Shown one piece after another: positions 24,722-34,616 of a stretch of DNA of 64,000 nucleotides. Source of the DNA: Smittia aterrima (lineage: Eukaryota; Arthropoda; Insecta; Diptera; Chironomidae); assembly GCA_033063855.1 (NCBI GenBank), contig CP093831.1:12338001-12402000 (forward strand), given 5' to 3'. The notes beneath the pieces were generated by a model. That model saw only the letters and a program-made list of their open reading frames with translations. It did no database searches and was not told where the DNA came from. Numbering within the stretch: position 1 is the first letter of the stretch; every line of letters begins with the position of its first letter. Position numbers and translations under genes: made by a program.

Positions 24722-27216
24722 TTTATGTGATTCTGTTGATGAAAAAATATTGTCAGCAATCTAATCCCAGTGTCGTATATTTTATTCAGTTATCCGGTCA
24801 TTGAACAAAGTAGAAAGTCAACGAATGTAATTTTAATCAGAGTCCATTTCCCGTAACGATCGAAATAATTTTATTTGCTTCGTTTCCTTTCGATTACTCT
24901 TTGAACACGTTTGCTTCTATTTCATCCTTTCTCAAAGTTGATGACCTGATTATGTGATGGGAATAAGAAGACGCGGGGCAACGTTTAAAGCTCAATGCAA
25001 TTTCTCTTCTAGACCTCGAGCAGTAAATTGTTAAAATATTTAACGCGGCCGAAGCGAGGAAAACGCTAAATGGTTATGATTCTCATGAGTCTGTTGAGCT
25101 CTGCAAAAAAGCAATTTCGAAAAGCGAGAGAACTTTTCGTTTTTCGAACATGATAGAGAAAAGTTTTTTTTGTTCATTGCATGACGAAAGCTCTCTTTTT
25201 AGTCTTGTTCTGAAGTCGCACTGATTGAGACCTCAAAACTTTAGGTTCTGTGAGAAAAATGTAAATTGTTGCTTCCAAACTCAGTGCACAAGAATTTCTT
25301 AAAACTTGTAAGTGGGGAGAAAAGTTTTATGCTTCAAAGTGAATTAGTAGAATTTCTTCGTGAAAGTTTGAGTTTCTATATCACGTAAAGAGAATTCCGA
25401 TAGATTGTTTCCGACTGTTAAAAATTGGATCAATGCCCGATGGAGCAACCTTTTCCGCTTCACAATCAAATTACATAGGCAATGCTTTTGAGTCGTAAAT
25501 CAGAGAACGACATTAGAGTCCAATTTCTCGCCGAGCTTTCAAAAAGAGGAAATAGAAGTTGCAATTTATGAACGCGTAAAGTTCTGCCCGGCTTTGGGGC
25601 AGGAAAATCAATATCATGCAAATTTCTTCCACTTTTGCCGCTCTTGAACCACATTTTTTTTGTGCGAGTTGTGTCTGCTTTGCTATATTGATTCACCCGA
25701 CGCCGATGAAAAATGAAAACGTATCAACACAAAATTTATGGCAAATGTTTTCTTTACTAAAGAACAAGAAGCGAGAAACGTTTCATGATAAAGCGGAGCA
25801 TAATTTTGTGTGCCGTCATCTCTTGCTCCTCAAGTAAAGCAAGTGCGGATTGTCAGACGCCTATCCTTCCTTAATTTCAATTCTCTCCACCCCCAAACCT
25901 TGATTGTCAATGACAATGAATACATTCTCGAGGGTGAGGACTAGAATGTATGTTATTTGAGAGGATGCGAGATAAGTAAATAACAAGGTTCAGATTCCTT
26001 CAACAGAAAATTAATGTTCTCAAAGATATCAAGGGTTGTATTGCGCCTCATCTAAAATATTTGTAGAATCATCAGAAAAATCGAATGCAGATGAAGCGAT
26101 AAAAATTAATCGACTGCAAAAAATCTTTTCGAATTTTCTGCTATAAATCTGCGCGTTATCTGACAAGCTCAAAGTCAAGCGATTACAACATTGTCAACGC
26201 TAAAGACACATTTCTAACTCGCCACTCCAAGGCAACACCTAATCACAGAATATGGTTGACTAATTGAGAATTTTTTCGCGTGCGAGCAAAACGATTCCAG
26301 TGGAATTCTAAACATTTTGATTACGCAATCAGTTCGTCTGTGAGGATTTCGAGCGTGATATTGAGCTGTTCAGTCTCATAAATGTCGAAGACATGAAATT
26401 GTCGAGTGGATTTTGACATCAGTCAACCATGAAACACGATGGCCGCAGCATGATAAACAGTTCTTCTTCGTGAAACTTTGAAAGCTTATATGAGAACTAA
26501 CTAATCGAAAACAAGGGAAAAGAAAGTGAAAGAACGCAAAATGTTTCATGTTGAGGACTTCGGCTCGTTCTTCAACTTGATTTGTATACTAAAGTTTGTT
26601 GCCAAGGAACTTTCGTCTAATTAAACTTTAAGTTTCGATTTTGAACACGGAAGGTTAATGCTCGTATCGTGACTGAACTTTCACATACCGCTCTCTCGTT
26701 TATTAATATTTTAAAGACTAACTTTGAGCAAATAAATGTAATTGCCAACCTGCCAATGAAAGAAATTGTTTCATGGCAAACATTCATTATTATTTAAGCA
26801 AAACATTCTAAACAACTGAGTCCCATGCTAACGATTAGATTCCTTCAATCAAACAAATTTTGCTGTGACAGGAGAAAAATTGCTAGCTTTTCTGTACATA
26901 ACGTGGCGTGAACCTTTCTGTTTCATTTATCAATATTTTTCGCTTTTCTTTTTCCAGGTCGAAACTGAAGTTCTGCCACTAATAATTCGGGTGTCAATTT
27001 CGATATAAAAATAGTTGAAGGCAAATTGTGTAAGGCTCATTTCCATCAGAAATATTCGGAGCGCGAAACGATTCACATCGTTCGAAGAGTTTTCATCAAC
27101 AAAAGTTAAGGAAATCAATCAAAATACAGTCGAGCCGTTCAAAACTCTCAACGTTGCCAACAGCTACAACTGTTGAGAGGGCTTCAAGTATGAAGAAGAA
27201 AGATACAGATTTATGA
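24722..27216. other. intergenic region, may hold a 5' exon of the claudin-like gene
   Basis: No protein-like open frame is recognisable. The downstream claudin-like gene lacks a start codon in its first recognised exon, so its first exon should lie here or further left, but I could not identify it. Confidence 0.4.
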
Positions 27217-29731
27217 CTCGTAAGAGGTCGTGCGAGTGGGAAAGTCAAAGTCACAACACGATGCATCGTAGTCCCGCCATCCCCGACACAGCCTGATACC
27301 GACGATGAAACCACAGAACTTAATGTAGACAGCAACAACAACACTTCGCCAACCACTGTTCAATATGATTTCCCCGAAGCTCAACAGGATAATTCTTGCA
27401 CAAGTCCCGGCACAGAGTCACACTACACAAGAAACCGCTCAACAACTCGAAGCTGGCCTGTTATCTATCGAAACAACTCGATCTCAACAACACAAAATTA
27501 TTTGGAGCCTCCGACGCAGATAACGTCAAAGACAGAGCTGCTTTCGAAAAGCGAGCACAAAAGAAAATCAAGTCATCAATATGATTTCGATCAGATTTTT
27601 GGTTTAAACAATGCGAATTACCAACAATATCTTGCCACTTGCAGAAAGGCGAGCACGTGTGAGCCTGGATATGATAAATCTCCTTCTATCTATGACATAC
27701 AAAATCTGTCACAGGAGAATCCAACTCAAACCCGATCCAATAATTATTGTAGCGCTCCACCGACCGTGATATTTCTTCTTCTCACACTTCTCATGACGAC
27801 AACTGCTACTTCAATGCTTTGCGCTGCCATCATGACTGATCATTGGGAGAATGTGATTTGGGACAAGGATGCTCTCACAAATATTGTAAATCAATCGGAG
27901 TCGTCGAAAGTTACGAACCAGCTTGAATTTCTTCTCGACGGAAAAGTGGCACGACTACCTTTCAAAGGTAAGCTGAAAGCTTTTTTAATGTTTGATAAGC
28001 AGGAGATGGAATGAAAAGTTTTTCACTTTAATCCACGTCGAGAAAAATATTTTCTCTCATCCGACACTCGACGTAGTAGAAACTAGAAACTTTTCTGAAC
28101 AATTTTTGCCGACGGTAGCTTGAAACTTTTTCAAAGACAAGCATTCGAGAGAAGCAGACCAAGGAAAGATGAAAAATAATAAATCTTAATGTGAATCTTG
28201 ATCGTCGAATAAAACTGAATCGTTTTAATTTTCCTTTGGTTCACCTGAGATTTCCTTGAAAGCGAAGCAAGATTTTGAATCATTTATTAAATTACGCAAA
28301 TTTTTCGTCTACAGGCAACGACCGAGGCGGCGTTTTTCTTGTCCCAATGCATGGCGGAATTTGGACGCTTTGCATCAACTTGAGAGACGACGAAATCAGA
28401 GAATTGGGGAAAAAAGGATTCCCTGCGGTATCTCAATGCTTTAATTACCTCGCTGGTAACATTGATAATTCTCGCTCGGGAGGCAGTGAAGAGCCTCGGG
28501 CAGACTGGCAACATAGTGAGTCCCAGACGGCTATTCATCCTCACCTAAGTAGGTACAACAACGTGTCGGCGTCGCTAATCCCAGATTTAACAAAGATGTG
28601 CGATTAATCTCTGGGAAATTTTATACTTTCTGTCCTTCCTTTTCAATGTGTACAGCCAGACAACATTTTAAACAGTGAATGAAGCTTTTAACCTTTTTTG
28701 ACAGACTGAATACTAATTTCTTTTCCTATCAGCGCTAAAATCTTTTCTCAGATTTCTTTTTATAACAAAAAGAATTTTCTTCATTTAAGCGAGCACTTTA
28801 CGACTTTTTGTTAAATCAAAACAAGATGAAACGCATTTTGTTGTACCAAAAGGAAACGTTTGTCCAATTTTTGCTTCGAGCTCAAGGTTGGAATAAATCT
28901 CGAGAGCTTTAAGGACTGATTGGAGAGCAAAGCGTAATGATTAGCTTAGCTGAGTTTGTTTGGCACCAAGTTATTTTTTTAGTAGACTAATTCAGAATCG
29001 CAAAATTATTTTTTTCCTTCTTGGTTGTCAAGTAGAGTTCATATCGTTAAACTACAAAAACTTTTTCCATTACATCGGTCGCCGCATGTCATTTCCTTTT
29101 CATTTTAGTCGTAGGATTATTAGTTAGGGACACAAATACACAAGCTCAATGTGTAGCAATGACATATTCACTTTCCATGTCGCTATTTAGAAAGCTTTCA
29201 TTGTTGTCGTCGTAGGGTAATATCAATTAATCTTTCTCGTTCGTTCATCGCGCTAGGAATGCAAAACTTGTCAATCTCCTGCGCCCTGGTGTGTCTAATA
29301 ATTTTAGGCTCAGCAGCGCTAATTGGAGCCTTCGGAGTTTGTCAACGACAGATAAGCGCGATATTAGTGACTGGTGTTATGTATTTGCTGGCAGGTGAGC
29401 TGTTCACGCTGTGAGCCTTAATTGAATTTACTGAATCCCGCATCTCTTTCCAGCTCTTTTCGCCCTGTTCACTCTCATGATAATTCATTTTAAGCGGCAG
29501 AAAGGAAAACCGATGCTCGATAGTGATTACGATGGAACTGTGGATGGTTTAGTTGCCGCTCGAGGCTCAGCACGAATGGCACAGAATTTACTTGGAGCGA
29601 GGATTTTCTACACTTCTTGGAGCTTAGACTTAGGATGGGGTGGTGTGGCTTTGTGTGCTTTGGCATCGTTCTTTTGGATTTTTCTATCAAAAATCATGAG
29701 GTTCACTCCGCTGTCTCACCTATTGATGTGA
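27217..29731 (+). CDS. claudin/PMP22-like four-transmembrane protein (N-terminus incomplete)
   Basis: Recognised coding exons are about 27217-27967, 28315-28515, 29257-29394 and 29454-29731, all joined in phase 1. The left edge is uncertain: the frame is open back to a stop at 27214-27216 with no ATG, so a start exon upstream is missing. A long hydrophilic Ser/Thr/Pro/Asn-rich N-terminus (about 180 residues) precedes TM1 (PPTVIFLLLTLLMTTTATSM). An extracellular loop follows, with DHWENVIWD and GGIWTLCINL resembling the W...W-C pattern of claudin-like proteins, then Cys-rich GFPAVSQCFNYLAG. TM2 is SCALVCLIILGSAALIGAFG, TM3 is AILVTGVMYLLAALFALFTL, and TM4 is WGGVALCALASFFWIFL. Such proteins act in septate junctions or as membrane modulators; the exact subfamily is unclear. 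AATAAA at 29858-29863. Large introns of 347 and 741 bp contrast with the short ones elsewhere. Confidence 0.75.
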
Positions 29732-30536
29732 TTCACATCAAGTGAACAACAAACAAAATATCGAAACTAACTAATCTGCACAGATTTGCGTTCTTATAAC
29801 TTGCAATGCTTTCCATTGCTAATGATTTTTTGTGCTTTGCGCCTTACTAGCAAATAGAATAAAAATGATAAAAAGAAATCACAATTTTAATTCCTTCATC
29901 ATTAAAAATAAGAAATCTCGAATTTCGTATGAAAAGTTTTCCCTCCTGAATACAGCTCTGAATGAAATTGTTTTCTTGTTGCACAAAATTTCGATTTTAA
30001 TGAAAGAGATAACATTTCGGTTACCAAAATAGAGAAGACGATTTAACCGCAATCATCAGAATGATAATTAAAATAACCATATTTCATTAGATTTCATTTC
30101 CTTAGGCAGATAACAAGTTTCCGCCGAAACCGCTAAACAAATTCCGAGTAACCTCAAACATTTTGCAGAAATATTCGTTTAACTCGATAACTTCTGCAAC
30201 TTTCAGCATGAATTTACTCACATCGTTTGTTTATCTGGTCTATGAATTTGTTTTTAACTTTACACTTATTTAAAACGTTGCTTGACGTCTATTTAAATGT
30301 TTTTACGATTCGTTTTCTGTTTGATTTCGCGACACAATAAAAATGCAAAACTTTGAGAGGGAAATTTGAAAAAACCGTTAATCAGGGGCCGAGGGTATAA
30401 CACTTTTGGCAATAGTTGTGCTCGCCCTTTGAAACTTAGAATTCTTTCTTTTCATCGGAACCTTCAACAAGTAAAGACGTGCCTTCACTTCTCTTCTTAA
30501 AAAAACGTGGAAAAAAATGTGAACAGTTTATTTAAA
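29732..30536. other. intergenic region
   Basis: Contains the polyadenylation signal of the claudin-like gene (29858-29863) and the METTL6 promoter and leader. No other feature recognised. Confidence 0.5.
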
Positions 30537-31428
30537 ATGGAGGAGGAACCAAAGGAAACGTTGGTTCTTCAGGAGCCACCAGAATTAACAGATGAAATTA
30601 AAAATATTCTCGAGAGACAAAACTCAAGAATGGTTTCGGATTTTCAAGCTAAAAAGCTAGAAACTCAAGCCGCCAAGAACTGGGATATGTTCTACAAGCG
30701 CAACGAGACAAGATTCTTCAAAGACCGGTAAGCTTCATCTCGAGATTCTTGAGAGAAATGAAATATTTATAGAAAATTTGTGATTTAGGTTATGGACGAC
30801 ACGCGAGTTTGAAGAACTTGCCGGACATAGTGGCGAGAAGTCTGAGAAGAAAGTTATGTTGGAAGTTGGCTGTGGCGTGGGCAATCTCATCTTCCCTCTC
30901 GTCGCTGAGAACTGCAACGATTATTTTATCTACGCTTGCGATTTCTCGGCACGTGGAATCGAGTTAGTCAAAAGCAACGAGTTGTATGATCCACTGAAGA
31001 TGAAAGCATTCACATGTGACATTACAAAGCCGGATATCTTTGAAGAAATAGAAGCGGAGTCGCTTGATATTATCACAATGGTATTCGTGCTATCAGCAGT
31101 TCATCCAGAGAACTTTGAGCAAGTCGCGAAAAACCTTTTCAAACTATTGAAGCCAAATGGTTTATTGCTTTTTCGTGATTACGGTCGATATGACATGACC
31201 ATGATTCGATTCAAACCTGGAACTAAAATCGCCGACAACTTTTACGTCAGACAAGATGGCACTCGCTCATATTTCTTTTCACTGGATGAAACGAGCACTG
31301 TCTTCGGTAATGCTGGATTCGATATCGTTCAGAACAGTTTCATCGAACGCCGCACGATCAACAAGAAGGAAAACTTGAATGTACAGCGATGGTTCCTTCA
31401 AGGAAAATATCGAAAGCCACTAAGGTGA
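30537..31428 (+). CDS. Mettl6: tRNA N3-methylcytidine methyltransferase METTL6
   Basis: Exons 30537-30727 and 30789-31428 (61-bp intron, phase 2) give 276 residues, near the 280-odd of METTL6. The family makes 3-methylcytidine at position 32 of serine tRNAs with SAM. Evidence: NWDMFYKRNETRFFKDRLW, a METTL2/6/8 signature around residues 48-66; SAM motif I LEVGCGVGN (88-96); DIITMVFVLSAVHP; and the family-specific LLFRDYGRYDMTMIRF and NFYVRQDGTRSYFFS blocks. The start at 30537 is the first ATG in frame. The stop TGA (31426-31428) sits inside a perfect 5' splice site, AG|GTGAGT at 31423-31430. If that site is spliced to the exon at 31617, the last Arg codon becomes Ser and a TGA follows immediately, so the protein length is unchanged. 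The rest of the transcript is then non-coding and spans the snoRNA cluster to the right. Confidence 0.93.
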
Positions 31429-31458
31429 GTTAAAGACTTGATTTGCTTTTGAAGAAAT

Positions 31459-31551
31459 GAGATTCAATTTGATGAAAGAAGAGAGACAGATGAAGATCTT
31501 TGATTATAAACAACTCTTTTATAGACATGTATTAGCTCTAACTGAAATCTT
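31459..31551 (+). ncRNA. C/D-box snoRNA, U44-like, 18S guide
   Basis: C box TTGATGA at 31469-31475, D box CTGA at 31542-31545, and flanking bases that pair as a terminal stem (GATT 31461-31464 with AATC 31546-31549, extendable). The 15 nt at 31526-31540, CATGTATTAGCTCTA, are a perfect complement of the conserved 18S rRNA stretch TAGAGCTAATACATG. The fifth base upstream of the D box pairs with the A of TAGAG, which is A166 of human 18S by my count. That is the site guided by SNORD44/U44. It lies in the intron that starts at the METTL6 stop codon. Confidence 0.85.
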
Positions 31552-31690
31552 TTGATAATCAATCTCTTTTGCTGATTAGTCTTCGAAATGAACTTAAAAA
31601 TTTATTTCCATTTTAGCTGAATCCTGTGCTTTGTTCAACAATTGGAAAATTGAATCGAAATGAGGTAAGCATCATACAATTTTAAAAATT

Positions 31691-31774
31691 GATTGGCTTC
31701 GGATGATGAATGTTCTTAATTCAGCTGAATTTAATGTTGAATCGATAAGAACGGCCAGCTGACTTCATTCAATC
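31691..31774 (+). ncRNA. C/D-box snoRNA candidate, 18S guide
   Basis: C box ATGATGA at 31703-31709, D box CTGA at 31759-31762, terminal stem GATTG (31691-31695) with CAATC (31770-31774). The guide TAAGAACGGCCA (31746-31757) is a perfect complement of the conserved 18S stretch TGGCCGTTCTTA. By the fifth-base rule the target is the first C of GGCC. An internal CTGA at 31725-31728 may be a D' box. It may correspond to a known guide of that 18S region, but I cannot name it with certainty. Confidence 0.75.
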
Positions 31775-31928
31775 ATGAAAAATTTCAACTTTAAATTTAA
31801 AATATTAATAAAAGTTTCTTCTTTTCTAGGAATCATGAAAGTTTTCTCATTCATGAAGAGCTTATGAGTTTCTCTTTGAAATGGACTGACTAAGGTAAGA
31901 AAGTTTTTAACAATAGTTTTATGATGAA

Positions 31929-32020
31929 GCTTTTGTGATGATAAAATCCTATTCTTACCAAAATAACCCTGGTGACAACTCCTACATATTTTAAAGCCAA
32001 AAGGATACTGATAACAAAGC
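31929..32020 (+). ncRNA. C/D-box snoRNA candidate, target not recognised
   Basis: C box GTGATGA at 31935-31941 and D box CTGA at 32008-32011. Flanking bases GCTTTTGT (31929-31936) and ACAAAGC (32014-32020) can pair with one bulge. The D-adjacent guide AAAGCCAAAAGGATA matches no rRNA stretch I remember. Position in its own host intron supports the call. Confidence 0.6.
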
Positions 32021-32166
32021 AAACTTCATCTCAAAAGCCTTTCAATTCCATGAGCTTATTGTGTTTATATTTTCTTTGCAGAAATCGTATCGCTAGTCGG
32101 GATTTCACTGCATACCCTTCGAAAGCCAACAAGGTAAGCTCGATCGATTTGACATTTCGAAATGTC

Positions 32167-32250
32167 TTCAAATGATGATCAACACACGCTTGCTTGTATG
32201 AATCCCGTGATTTTAAATCTTATTTCTTAATAAAAGGAAACTGATTTTTT
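32167..32250 (+). ncRNA. C/D-box snoRNA candidate, weaker
   Basis: C box ATGATGA at 32172-32178 and D box CTGA at 32241-32244 (a second CTGA is at 32263-32266). The terminal stem is poor, only AAA with TTT. No rRNA target recognised. It is called mainly because every other host intron holds one such RNA. Confidence 0.45.
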
Positions 32251-32397
32251 ATCACTTGCAAGCTGAAATTCTGGAACAGAACAAATAATTTAATTTATAT
32301 TTCCTTTCAGATTACCTACATCAAAATATTCAGAAGCCGGCGTTCGTATTATTTCAAAGGTAATTAAAATAAATAATTAATTAGAAGACATAAGAAT

Positions 32398-32482
32398 CCA
32401 TAATGATGACCTGACATAGTTCAATTGATAATCAATGATATTTTCTATAGCATCTTTTGTCTTTCGCTCCTATCTGAATATT
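32398..32482 (+). ncRNA. C/D-box snoRNA, 28S guide, copy a
   Basis: C box ATGATGA at 32403-32409 and D box CTGA at 32474-32477. The D guide GTCTTTCGCTCCTAT (32459-32473) pairs with the conserved 28S stretch ATAGGGGCGAAAGAC with one G-U pair. The fifth base points to the second G of that GGGG. An upstream element CATAGTTCA (32415-32423) before a D'-like TTGA pairs with 28S TGAACTATG, pointing to the A of GTGAAC methylated under U18 guidance in yeast (A649). The same two guides recur in the next intron. Confidence 0.75.
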
Positions 32483-32648
32483 ACGCAACCTCAATCTCAT
32501 TTAGAGAGTTGCTCAAAACAGAAACTGATGTTTTCTTTTATTCCAGATAATCGTACGACTTTACAAAATAAAATGATCTCATCACGCGATTGGACTCGTT
32601 GCTGGAAAAAGGTTAGCAAACTTTATTTTCTACGAACCCTATCAGACA

Positions 32649-32751
32649 TTCGAATGATGATGCATAGTTCATCTGATTAACCATGATCAAATCTATAAAG
32701 ATTTATAGCAACTATGTATAATTATGGTCTTTCGCTCCTATCTGACACGAA
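32649..32751 (+). ncRNA. C/D-box snoRNA, 28S guide, copy b
   Basis: Paralogue of the snoRNA in the previous intron. C box ATGATGA at 32654-32660, D' box CTGA at 32673-32676, D box CTGA at 32742-32745, and terminal stem TTCG (32649-32652) with CGAA (32748-32751). The D guide at 32727-32741 is identical to copy a over 15 nt, and the D' guide GCATAGTTCA (32662-32671) is a perfect complement of 28S TGAACTATGC. The sequence between the guides has diverged and grown by about 17 nt. Confidence 0.8.
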
Positions 32752-32899
32752 ACTTTTACAAATAAAACCCAATTCCTTCTGTTATCGCAATCTAAAGTTT
32801 ATTTCGTTTCCAGATATCGAAGAACATCTGGGATGTCGTCAAATAAAAGTTGCTACAGCTTGAGGTAAGAATTCTTTCGTAAATTTGAGACAATTTAAA

Positions 32900-32996
32900 G
32901 TTTATCATGATGACTTTGCTCTCTGAGCTCCCTCTTCTGAAAATCGAACCCCAAATATATAAAAAACAATGTTGAGACGATTTTTAACTGATAAAC
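32900..32996 (+). ncRNA. C/D-box snoRNA candidate, target not recognised
   Basis: C box ATGATGA at 32907-32913, D box CTGA at 32988-32991, terminal stem GTTTA (32900-32904) with TAAAC (32992-32996). Two internal CTGA (32923-32926 and 32937-32940) could act as D'. No rRNA match recognised for the D guide GAGACGATTTTTAA. Confidence 0.6.
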
Positions 32997-33473
32997 CGAA
33001 AATTCATTGGATAAATATTTCTATAATTCAACATGCTAACCAACGAAACTATTTTATTTTATTTACAGACTTGTGGGAGCCAGAAACCATCAAAATTAAT
33101 TTGTACACCGAAAATCTTTATAAATAAACAAGAATTTCTACAACAAACATTCTGCTCTCAATTTATCACTTTCAGATTAAGGTCTTTAAACTTGCTCGAA
33201 GCAAACAGTTGAATAAATGTAAACGACCTGTTGCAAGAAAAAACGACGTCAATAGTCTGACGATCACCGGTTGCGTGATATTCTCATAAAGAGATTCGAT
33301 TATCTACTAGACGAGAGCGTGATAGTGACACAATCAAGCAAAAAGTTTGGCGTTTTAAAAACATGACAAAATATTTTCTTAGATACCTTTTCCTGAAATT
33401 TGAAAAGACAATTTACTTGTGAAAGTTTAACACTTGAAGATTGACGTTTAAAGAAATCCAATTTATTTTTAAA

Positions 33474-34616
33474 ATGACGACAGATATTTCAATTATTCAC
33501 TTAGAAGCGGGACCTTCAAAGCTTGAAGTAAGTTAAACTCCAAATGACGCCGACAAAACCATCAAAAACATTTTTTAAAGTCATTTGACCAACGTCATCA
33601 ACAGAAGTGATAAAAATGTTTTCCTGTGCTGATGACGATAATCAGGTGTCTTGTTAATCCGCATATTTATCGTAGAAGAAGAGTCATGTTTATTTTTGCT
33701 GTTAGCTTCTCTGACATGAAGGCAATTAGTTTCACAATAAATTTAAAGAACTGGGAAGAGATCAAAGCAATCGTAAAATCTTCATTGTTGCAGACTTTTT
33801 GCAAGCCTGCAAGATATTCGACAGATGCCGAAGCCGTACTTGAACGAGATGCTTGTGACTACACACAAAGGATTACAACTGATATGGCTACGAATGGAAC
33901 TTGTCCTAGAAAAATTCGAATCTACACCGACGGCATTTACGATCTTTTCCATCAAGGTCACTCAAGACAGTTCTCTCAAGCGAAGAACAAGTTTCCAAAA
34001 TCTCAAGTTTACCTTATGATCGGAGTTTGTAACGATGAGATGACACACTCGATGAAAGGGCGAACTGTAATGACAGACGTTGAACGATACGAAGCTATCA
34101 GACATTGCCGATATGTCGACGAAATCATTCGCGATGCTCCGTGGAAGATCACAGATGAGTTCATGCAGAAGCATAAAATTGATTTCGTAGCTCAAGACTC
34201 GACTCCATACGTTAGCGACGATTGCGATGATATTTATAAGGAGATTAAAGAGAAAGGATACTTTGTTGCAACAGAGCGAACTGAAGGTTAGTTAGTTGTT
34301 CTAACAAAGTGGATAATGTTTTTATCAAAATATTATTTCAGGTGTTTCTACGTCAGCGATTGTCGCTCGCATTGTTAAGGATTACGATTTGTATGTTCGT
34401 CGAAACCTTCAACGTGGCTACACCGCAAAGGAGCTAAATGTCTCTTTTCTGAGTGAAACGAAATTTAGACTCCAGAACAAACTTGATCAGATCAAACGCT
34501 GTAATCTCATTCAGAAATGGAAGGACACGACAAATGATTTCCTTCAAATGATCTTCACGTTTTTCGTAGGACGAAAGGATAAAATCAAAGACTGTAACGA
34601 TGACACTTGCCCTTGA
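33474..34616 (+). CDS. Pcyt1-like: CTP:phosphocholine cytidylyltransferase paralogue lacking the regulatory tail
   Basis: Exons 33474-33527, 33794-34286 and 34342-34616, phases 0 and 1, give 273 residues. The enzyme makes CDP-choline, the rate-limiting step of phosphatidylcholine synthesis. The catalytic core is complete: IYTDGIYDLFHQGH with the HxGH motif at 71-74, and RTEGVSTS around 180-187. It differs from its neighbour at 35.3-38.5 kb in two places. Exon 1 is a short unrelated 18-residue start (MTTDISIIHLEAGPSKLE), and the C-terminus is cut: after FRLQNKLDQIKR an 11-residue-type block of the membrane-binding amphipathic helix is lost and the Ser/Pro phosphorylation region is absent, ending GRKDKIKDCNDDTCP. 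That predicts a soluble, less regulated enzyme. The middle of the gene is nearly identical to the neighbour, intron included. AATAAA at 34744-34749. Confidence 0.9.
34034..34458 (+). repeat. inverted repeat arm A (within Pcyt1-like gene)
   Basis: 425 bp covering the end of the catalytic exon, the 55-bp intron and the start of the last exon. The reverse complement of 35695-36119 matches with no length change and about four differences by eye: three in the intron and one in the last exon. Outside the arms similarity drops sharply. Confidence 0.9.

Larger units (their letters stand above)
31617..33145 (+). other. chain of small non-coding exons downstream of METTL6 (snoRNA host)
   Basis: A series of short exon-like pieces bounded by good splice sites: 31617-31664, 31830-31894, 32082-32133, 32311-32359, 32547-32611, 32814-32864 and 33069 to about 33145. 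The last ends with AATAAA at 33123-33128. They are 48-65 nt long except the last. No single reading frame stays open through them, so they do not look protein-coding. The introns between them are 163-204 bp, longer than typical here, and each carries one C/D-box candidate. The first of these introns begins at the METTL6 donor at 31425, so the simplest reading is that they are 3' UTR exons of METTL6. An independent host transcript starting inside the region cannot be excluded. Confidence 0.7.

Noticed and set aside
31830..31894. Reading the small exons after METTL6 as a coding gene
   Set aside because: All three frames of this exon contain a stop codon, so no protein frame can run through the chain.
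32930..32960. Second B-box-like sequence, GGGTTCGATTTT on the minus strand
   Set aside because: It lies inside a C/D-box snoRNA candidate, and no cloverleaf can be formed around it.
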